From Hymenochaete sp. R1 (taxonomy: Eukaryota; Basidiomycota; Agaricomycetes; Hymenochaetales; Hymenochaetaceae): a stretch of 14,070 nucleotides of DNA. A model generated the notes under the pieces. That model was given only the letters and a program-made list of their open reading frames with translations, searched no databases and had not been told where the DNA came from. Each line of letters begins with the position of its first letter. Positions within the stretch are counted from its first letter, which is position 1. The stretch is taken from positions 1 to 14,070 of the forward strand of contig JAFREE010000304.1 in assembly GCA_019400425.1 (NCBI GenBank), in the 5' to 3' direction. Below are positions 7,526 through 14,070 of the stretch, in pieces. Both the position numbers and the translations under genes were made by a program.

Positions 7526-10500
7526 TTATACAGGAGGAGGGATATGTAAGACACGGGTATAGAACACTAAAGTTGGCACCTGTCCGGGAATAGGAGAGTC
7601 TTGCAAAGCCGATACATTGGTGAATCGAGAACCAGACGGCTGGTATGTACCGTCCCTATGCATCCCGTCACTAATCCAAGTGTTCCAGTTGGAATCAAAT
7701 ATGGCAGATGTGAAGTGCTGATTCGCATAATAAACTGCGCCTGCCAATCGGTATGTAGCCTGTGCCCCAGAGCCGGACGGGTCAGTAACGGTGAGAGAGA
7801 AAGAAATCTTTAATTCTTGCGTAGTGTCAGGTAACTCTATGCACATAATAGTACAAAAGGAAAAACCATTAATCATGTTTACGACCTCCGTAGAATGAAC
7901 GAACGATCCACAAGTTGAACAAGTGGAAGCATAGTGGGCGAGATAATAGTTGACCCAAGACTCCGTGTTGAAAGCTGGATGTGAGTGAGACATGCAATCG
8001 TTGAATATGACGTACTTTGCGTAATCGGAGACGAAACATACATTAACCGGTAGAGAATTATAGGCCGTACAGGCAGGACAGTATGCGTTTTGTATTGCGA
8101 AGCTATGATTGGAGGAGAGAGCGTACCTTGCGACGGGAGCACATTCAATCATGACATTTCCAAAAGGGAAGAGTTCTGCATCGAAAGAGTTCATCCGTAT
8201 GCGTTCGTTATCTCTTATATGCTCAAAAGGGCGTCGGGACGTTTCCATGTCGATGAAGTTTTGGAGGAGGGAAGGCCGTAAGCACCTCTCTGTTTCAATG
8301 TTGACCGCAGCGCGCAATGGAGCCCAACAGTTGTAAAGAGTAGAAAAGACTGAATCATACGCACAAGATTGGTTACGCGAGTCCCACCTCAGTCCGACAA
8401 ACGAGGAGATGCCCGTATAAGTTGGGGCTTGGAGGACACGTGTAGGATCTGCGATGGAAATGGTTTGCTCAGGTACGGGGCGAAGAGTCGGTTGGGAGGT
8501 AGGTATGGCACAAGAATTGGTGAGTGTTTGGGCTTCCATACGAGCTGCAGACCCGGCACAAGGTGATATAGTGTTGGTTTGACATTGCGCAGAGCACGAT
8601 TGTTCGCGGGAAGCCACAAATCTATCGAAAGTCTCAAACATTACAAATCGCGTTGGGGAAGGAATTTGCAGAAAAAAATGGGAACTGAATAAAGCATGAG
8701 TAATGCGGTCCAGTTTGGCGATGTCTTGAAACTCACGACGTAAGTCTGGGCTTAAACCGCCCGTCAGAAGGGACTCATTAATGCGATCCAGAATGAGAGT
8801 ATTCATGGCAGTGGTGCTGCGAGACAGAGCGACGTACAAGGAGTGGTGATTTCTAGAATTGCGTACGTATATGATATTAATTGTCCTACTGCGACCTTGA
8901 GAGGCGTAGTCAGTCATTGCGAAATTCAAAACCACTGGAACTTGTCTTCGACGGACAGACCTCTTAAACTTGCTCAAATACCGGCAGAGAACCTGCTCTT
9001 CTCTTGCGACCAAGGGTACGACATTGACGGGTAAGCCCGGAATGTGGATCGGTTGAGGAGGATTTCGCAATTCCACAAACAATGTATCGAGAGTGTACAT
9101 GTTAGGTTGGAACTCGAGGCAATCCCAGGCTACGACAAAACCTTCCGCGCCATTAGTAACCCCAAGTTGGGTTGCATCGTTTTTACGAATCATAACAGGC
9201 ATACCTTTGCACAAAGAAAGAGAACCCGGCACATGATTGGTTCGACCAGGGTTAAGCCCCCACAATACGTGCTGCTCAGCCAAAGAGATCGGACCCGTTT
9301 TCAAGAACGGATCTGAAGTGGTACGTTGATTTTTAACAGGCCGGTCGATGGAATAAAAAGTCATTAATTGTTGTCCTGTCTCGGCCGCAAACAGAGCCTG
9401 GCCAACAGTATTGATAGTGTCCCTTTCAGCATTGAGTGGTGTGATGATCGAAAGGTCACGCGGAAGTGAACGAGTGAAAACACTTCGTTCAGGGGACGTT
9501 TCAGTCTGCAACGTCCTGAGGAAAGAAATGTCGGCCTCGGTACACGCTCGCATGCGCAAGTGCTCAAGCATCGTTCTGAACTTGCATTCTTCATCGGATT
9601 GGGAAGTTTGTCTCATGTTTTTAGTTAGCATCACAACAGTCGTTACTTGATACCACAGGGCTTTTCCCTCAGTGGCTCTCTCTATGGCCTTCGACGGCCT
9701 TCGACCTTTTGCCTTCAGTTCTTTATATATGTTTGAAAGGTTAGTATAGATGGGGTAACCCATAGGCGGACGTAATTGAGCGAAGTCGCCAGCAAAAATG
9801 ACATTGAATCCTCCGAAAGCGGAAGTAGGTTTACTGGAGCCGACCTGGCCCAATCTTTCTGAAATGGTCTGCAAGGTTTGTAAACTGATCATGGAAATCT
9901 CGTCAATGAACAAGTATTTGACATACTTTATCTTACTTTCAAGTTCTGCAATGGCATTTGGAGAGGACGACGTGTATTCCTCATCATCGGAAGTCTTGTT
10001 AATGCCGAGAAAAGAGTGGTAGGTGGAACCACCTAGAAGAACGGCAGCTGCTCCAGTGGGGGCTAAGAGAGACAGTGCGTTACCCATGCGTCTTTCACGA
10101 AAAAATTCGCTCAAACATCTGATAACTTGGGACTTTCCGGTCCCTCCCATTCCTCCAATATACATCAGTAGCTGATCTGCATTCGAGTTCAAGGAATGCC
10201 GACCAACGATGCGGAATGCGCGTTCTTGTTCTGAGTTAAGGGAATACGATCTGCATATGGAGTCCATGAGAGCGGGAGGGTCGAAATCAGGAGGAAAGCG
10301 AAATGGGTTATCCTCTGCGAAGCGGAGTATTTCAACTCCATCACGAGTGGAACGAGAGCCCGAGACAGAATCGGGGAATGAACCATATTGCATTGAGTGA
10401 ACGAAATCGTCACGCGATTTCGTGAGGGAGGCTTTCCACAGAGAGGGAGGACGGCCGAGAAACGAATGGTCGCAGTCTGAGAAGGACGGAAGACGAAACG

Positions 10501-13500
10501 GAAGTCTAGTGTCACCTCGAAGAGAGGACCAGCCCGTGTGGTGAAGGACATTTGTAATGTAAGTCGACCGATTGCGATCGAGTAGAGAGCCCGTGGTGGG
10601 AAGGGTAAGGTGGGAGATGTCGTCATCATGTTCATCGACATTATGAAGGTCGTCATGTAAGTCAGCGTGGAATTCCTCCGTGGGATAATCTGTAAGAATG
10701 GCAGGTATGTCTGACATATCTGCTCCTGGCTGTGTGCGTTGTGCGAAAAAATCGTCAGCGGAACGAAGACACTCGTTTCGAACGTTGAAGTTCTTTATAA
10801 TTTGCCGTTGACGATCTGTGAAGCGAAATGCTTGATATGCATCCCTCAAGGTCTGTTCCGCAGAACATATTTCGGATCCGTCCCTCCAATGGGAGAATAT
10901 GGTCAACATGGAGAGATAGAAGTAATCGACATCAGTTGATGACTCGGATGGCGGGTGGTTCGTAAAATTAGGGATTCTTTTCGGGTCATCGGAACGCAAA
11001 CAGATTCCATGTGTGTTATAATGTGGGTGAATGGGAAGAAAGCGAAGGAAGCGTGGATCCAATTCAGGCGATTGTTCTTCATCAGGAGCAGGACCCTCAT
11101 CCTGATTATGCCTTAATTTTGATGATAACGTGCGCCTCCGTTTACCGTCAATGGGTTCTACGGAAGGACTGACGTTATCAGAATGCTCAGGTAAAACGTC
11201 AGAATGAGGCTGAGACATCTGACCTTTAAAAGCACGACCCTTTTGGTTGCGGAAACGAAGCGGAGATTTCATACAGAGTAGAATGAAATCGTATGGGTTC
11301 ATATCTTCAATCTCGATCGGACGGTACATGTAATCCATGACTATGTGATACGGAACGAATGTATCGCCCTGTTTCTGGATAAGGAGACGCTGCCGGTCGT
11401 AATCATCGCATGGAATTTCGTCAGAGGGATTGTGAACACGTATACTATTTGCAGTGATGGCAACAAATTGTTTCCAGGGAAAGTTAATGAATTCATGATC
11501 AGTGTAATGATCAGGCTGACCAAGCAAATACGCAGCGGCCATTGGGCTTCCGATCTCTTGCTTAGCGGTAAGAGCGTTAACTATCTTCGTCAAGACACGC
11601 CGAGCTTGATCATCGTTTCCTTCGTCATCCAGATCAGGGGAGAACTTATTCTTGGAGAGTAGATCAAGCATAGTATCAAACATAACAGCGGATTTCAGCG
11701 GCGTTTTCGTGATATAATTCGTTACATACATAACAACAGCCTTCAGTGCTGTTCCGGACTGAAGGCAGGTAACATCGGTATTTGATCGAAGAAGGTAAGA
11801 AAGAGTCGGATTATAGCTGTTGAGCATTGGTTCCCTCTTTTCGAGTATAATGGCACCATCTTCTGAGAGCGTTGTGGTTGCCGAAGTGGTTCTAGGAAAC
11901 CGAGCTTTACACCTGGACGAGGTATCCCGGGGATCCTTGCCACATGAAAACCGCGAGCATGTATGAAAGTTGCAGCGTGTAACGACGGAATCTACGCGCG
12001 AGGGAAACGATTTCCACCAGGCTCTGTTGGAGGAACAAGATTCACACATGATCCCTTCGTCTGAGTCTACACAACGGTCGGCACATTTGTTTGGAACAGG
12101 AATCGGAAGCTGCTGTACAGGATCGAAACCAGGACTTTCTTGATGGGCCTGACGATCGAGAACATCGGGCGAAAAACCTGTCATAAGGTCACCTGTATGA
12201 CATGATTTGAGGTACGAGACGAGCTCCTGCTGAAATTGACTATCACCTGAAAGTAGCTTCCTCCGAACGTCATCAAGCGGAGGTGCGCCGTCAATCCATA
12301 AAAGAAGATGGAGATGAAGTGTAAGCCTGCCCTGTTGTTCTACTGTACCAAAATAGGCTGACGGCTTACCAAACAAACCGCCTTCGCCATCCGGGCCTTG
12401 TAGAGCAAGACGAATGAAAAGCTGAACCATAAGATGAAAAAATCGTGCGGCTGCAACGGGATTCTTTGCCACTATGGAGTAACGAGTGCTTGCGTCCAAA
12501 GGAAAAGGATGAAAGTATTCTTTGGTATCCGCGTAATACAGAGAAATTGGATTTTTTCCATCAGGTGGTGTAATGGTTATAAACCAAGTAGGTGCACCTT
12601 TCGCGCAATTGATGGACCATATCTGGTTCCGCATATATTTTTTTGACGTGGTCGAGGCAAAGACGGCGTTTGCGACTAGATCGACGTCCCTGAGAAGGCG
12701 GAAGCATTCATGTTCTTCGGGAGAATGAGGAGTGACCCGCTCCCCCGCCTTCATCCGAGCAACGATGGAAGATAAGACAGCGATGTCTGCGTTTTGCAGA
12801 CGTCGACTAATGTCGGCGAAAGAACTTCTCTTCGAAACAATATTCCCTCTACTAACACACTGTCTGATCTGCAGAAGATTGAAACATAGAATTATGAACT
12901 CGCCATCGAGCTGAAAACGTTTGTCATGATAATTGAGAAGCCATTTAATCCATTCATAATTCGATAACCGGGAACCAACTCCACGTGAGTTTCCGACGCC
13001 TCCGAAGCCAAACGGAAACAACCAAGGATAAGACATTGTCAGAAGGTGTTCGTTGTCGAAGGTTCGAACGGGTTCGTCTCCTCTACCTACGCCAAGAACT
13101 ATTTGACCTCTGACCATGCTTTCCAACGAAATGGCCTTTAATGCGAGAGGATCGGCAGCGATGTCAGATATAGAGTCGTACGAAATTCCAGTAACCGTAA
13201 AAGGAATTTCAACATTCTCATCACATACGTTTACCCCCTCGTCCGTAGCAGAATCGTGTACAGCAGTAGAAAGAGGATCGCGATTTCCGGTGTCCAATGT
13301 CTGCGTCCATCGAGGTTGCACGGGAATCTCGTTGTCAGTATAAGTCTCAAGATTCTCGAGACTTATTTCCAGATCGGCATACTCGGGATTATTGAGTTTC
13401 AAAAACGTAAGGATGTCATAAACCTTGTCTTTACGGACGAGAAACGGCATTCTATGCAGGATGTCTGACGAAGGATAGGTTTCTCCTGTGAAACAAAACG

Positions 13501-14070
13501 CAAAGATCTCTTTGAAATCGTTTCTCGGAGGAGGAAGAATATTGTAAACCTTCCGAGTTGGGGAAGGAACGAGAATGACATTACCTTTAGTTTTGAGCCT
13601 ACCGGACTTTGCTCTAACACAGAAAATGTTATGCTGGTGCCTGGAAACAATCAAGCGTTCTGCGTAACTGACATCACGAAGGACCTCCGGGATAGGACCC
13701 AACCAGAGACCTTTTGCAAGGGCGAGAGGTGGGCATGTACCTTTTCTTAAGTGAGAGATACAATTCTGGCAAATCCCTCGACAAGACCGGTCGAGTACAG
13801 GTCCTGGAATGGGTAGTACAGGATCTGAAGAAGAATGTCGAAACTGCCGTGTACACGGACTCACGCCAGGAGAATCGTCGCAAAGAGGAGATAAATCGAG
13901 ATCATGTAAAGAATCGAAGTTAATGACGTCGACAGCGGGACATAATTGACCGCACGCAGCACAACCGCACTCTTCAATGCTTGGTCGGCTTACTGTTAGA
14001 GTCCGATCAAGACGTTGATCAGGAGTCTGACAAATCAGGGTCACGTGACAGCGACCTGAGTTTACAAGAG
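7526..14070 (-). CDS. Helitron Rep-helicase with C-terminal USP-like protease domain (5' end beyond window)
   Basis: This is the rolling-circle transposase of a Helitron. The frame runs from TAA at 7526-7528 to the right edge without a stop. Numbering here starts at the codon at 14044; that codon is GTG and the frame stays open upstream, so the true start or an upstream exon (possible acceptor CTCAG near 14052) lies further right. Domains in order: a Cys-rich start (C26, C28, C31, C35); DUF6570-like segment about 85-235 (C88, C92, C95); Helitron_like_N Rep about 360-790 with FITITPPD (488-495), the HUH pair H577/H579, a Cys/His cluster (654-712) and the tyrosine pair Y773/Y777; a PIF1-family helicase about 1265-1785 with Walker A GGMGGTGKS (1297-1305), FIDE (1379-1382), GDFAQLRP (1419-1426), TDYASQGRS (1711-1719) and LYVALSRS (1736-1743). 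Residues about 1880-2172 look like a ubiquitin-specific protease: Cys box NQSCAYDS (C1894), CxxC pairs 1989/1992 and 2042/2045, His box NQHFTS (H2110) and D2126. All key residues are present, so it may be active. Confidence 0.93.
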   Translation of the reverse strand, partial: LVNSGRCHVTLICQTPDQRLDRTLTVSRPSIEECGCAACGQLCPAVDVINFDSLHDLDLSPLCDDSPGVSPCTRQFRHSSSDPVLPIPGPVLDRSCRGICQNCISHLRKGTCPPLALAKGLWLGPIPEVLRDVSYAERLIVSRHQHNIFCVRAKSGRLKTKGNVILVPSPTRKVYNILPPPRNDFKEIFAFCFTGETYPSSDILHRMPFLVRKDKVYDILTFLKLNNPEYADLEISLENLETYTDNEIPVQPRWTQTLDTGNRDPLSTAVHDSATDEGVNVCDENVEIPFTVTGISYDSISDIAADPLALKAISLESMVRGQIVLGVGRGDEPVRTFDNEHLLTMSYPWLFPFGFGGVGNSRGVGSRLSNYEWIKWLLNYHDKRFQLDGEFIILCFNLLQIRQCVSRGNIVSKRSSFADISRRLQNADIAVLSSIVARMKAGERVTPHSPEEHECFRLLRDVDLVANAVFASTTSKKYMRNQIWSINCAKGAPTWFITITPPDGKNPISLYYADTKEYFHPFPLDASTRYSIVAKNPVAAARFFHLMVQLFIRLALQGPDGEGGLFGKPSAYFGTVEQQGRLTLHLHLLLWIDGAPPLDDVRRKLLSGDSQFQQELVSYLKSCHTGDLMTGFSPDVLDRQAHQESPGFDPVQQLPIPVPNKCADRCVDSDEGIMCESCSSNRAWWKSFPSRVDSVVTRCNFHTCSRFSCGKDPRDTSSRCKARFPRTTSATTTLSEDGAIILEKREPMLNSYNPTLSYLLRSNTDVTCLQSGTALKAVVMYVTNYITKTPLKSAVMFDTMLDLLSKNKFSPDLDDEGNDDQARRVLTKIVNALTAKQEIGSPMAAAYLLGQPDHYTDHEFINFPWKQFVAITANSIRVHNPSDEIPCDDYDRQRLLIQKQGDTFVPYHIVMDYMYRPIEIEDMNPYDFILLCMKSPLRFRNQKGRAFKGQMSQPHSDVLPEHSDNVSPSVEPIDGKRRRTLSSKLRHNQDEGPAPDEEQSPELDPRFLRFLPIHPHYNTHGICLRSDDPKRIPNFTNHPPSESSTDVDYFYLSMLTIFSHWRDGSEICSAEQTLRDAYQAFRFTDRQRQIIKNFNVRNECLRSADDFFAQRTQPGADMSDIPAILTDYPTEEFHADLHDDLHNVDEHDDDISHLTLPTTGSLLDRNRSTYITNVLHHTGWSSLRGDTRLPFRLPSFSDCDHSFLGRPPSLWKASLTKSRDDFVHSMQYGSFPDSVSGSRSTRDGVEILRFAEDNPFRFPPDFDPPALMDSICRSYSLNSEQERAFRIVGRHSLNSNADQLLMYIGGMGGTGKSQVIRCLSEFFRERRMGNALSLLAPTGAAAVLLGGSTYHSFLGINKTSDDEEYTSSSPNAIAELESKIKYVKYLFIDEISMISLQTLQTISERLGQVGSSKPTSAFGGFNVIFAGDFAQLRPPMGYPIYTNLSNIYKELKAKGRRPSKAIERATEGKALWYQVTTVVMLTKNMRQTSQSDEECKFRTMLEHLRMRACTEADISFLRTLQTETSPERSVFTRSLPRDLSIITPLNAERDTINTVGQALFAAETGQQLMTFYSIDRPVKNQRTTSDPFLKTGPISLAEQHVLWGLNPGRTNHVPGSLSLCKGMPVMIRKNDATQLGVTNGAEGFVVAWDCLEFQPNMYTLDTLFVELRNPPQPIHIPGLPVNVVPLVAREEQVLCRYLSKFKRSVRRRQVPVVLNFAMTDYASQGRSRTINIIYVRNSRNHHSLYVALSRSTTAMNTLILDRINESLLTGGLSPDLRREFQDIAKLDRITHALFSSHFFLQIPSPTRFVMFETFDRFVASREQSCSAQCQTNTISPCAGSAARMEAQTLTNSCAIPTSQPTLRPVPEQTISIADPTRVLQAPTYTGISSFVGLRWDSRNQSCAYDSVFSTLYNCWAPLRAAVNIETERCLRPSLLQNFIDMETSRRPFEHIRDNERIRMNSFDAELFPFGNVMIECAPVARYALSSNHSFAIQNAYCPACTAYNSLPVNVCFVSDYAKYVIFNDCMSHSHPAFNTESWVNYYLAHYASTCSTCGSFVHSTEVVNMINGFSFCTIMCIELPDTTQELKISFSLTVTDPSGSGAQATYRLAGAVYYANQHFTSAIFDSNWNTWISDGMHRDGTYQPSGSRFTNVSALQDSPIPGQVPTLVFYTRVLHIPPPV

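Noticed and set aside
8090..13923. Numerous plus-strand frames of 60-105 codons opposite the helicase
   Set aside because: They are antisense shadows of the long, motif-rich minus-strand frame and show no independent coding evidence.
1..14070. tRNA, rRNA and CRISPR features
   Set aside because: No tRNA box pair, rRNA-like sequence or spaced direct repeats were seen on reading either strand by eye; a covariance-model scan was not possible.

Overview
The window looks like genomic DNA of a filamentous basidiomycete, most likely an Agaricomycete. The signs are minus-strand genes cut by very short introns (45-61 nt, GTRNGY-type donors, CTNAY-like branch sites), a WD40 fragment with the C-terminal tail typical of the large Agaricomycete WD40/NLR-type families, and a giant Helitron replicase with the fungal DUF6570 front end. 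Nothing bacterial (operons, ribosome binding sites, CRISPR, attachment sites) is visible.

Layout, left to right. 1-65: palindromic GC-rich tandem repeat. 66-764 (+): 5'-truncated WD40 repeat protein. 765-1871: mostly gene-free. 1872-2309 (+): unrecognised 145-residue ORF. 2879-3463 (-): intron-containing, degenerating copy of ribosomal protein uS12 (RPS23). 3464-4308: gene-poor, with a strong hairpin at 4140-4164. 4309-4668 (-): divergent ubiquitin gene with a 43-residue tail, lacking K48 and K63. About 5166-6276 (-): coding-like sequence that I could not resolve into one gene model. 6700-7452 (-): newly assembled five-exon gene for a 188-residue protein with two tandem SUMO-like domains. 7526 to the right edge (-): uninterrupted Helitron Rep-helicase ORF of at least 2,180 codons with a C-terminal ubiquitin-specific-protease-like domain.

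The most interesting feature is the combination. The transposase carries what looks like a deubiquitinase-type (USP, Zn-ribbon) cysteine protease at its C-terminus. Only 73 nt after its stop codon comes a tandem SUMO-like gene resembling the C-terminus of the Rad60/Esc2/NIP45 family. About 2 kb further on the same strand is a variant ubiquitin with a C-terminal extension that would need proteolytic maturation. The helicase, the two ubiquitin-fold genes and the RPS23 relic all lie on the minus strand, as expected if a Helitron had captured host genes with their introns. The element's 5' end lies beyond the window and I could not identify its 3' end, so membership of one transposon is an inference, not an observation. 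All exon joins were predicted by eye from splice signals and reading frame; no transcript data were available.
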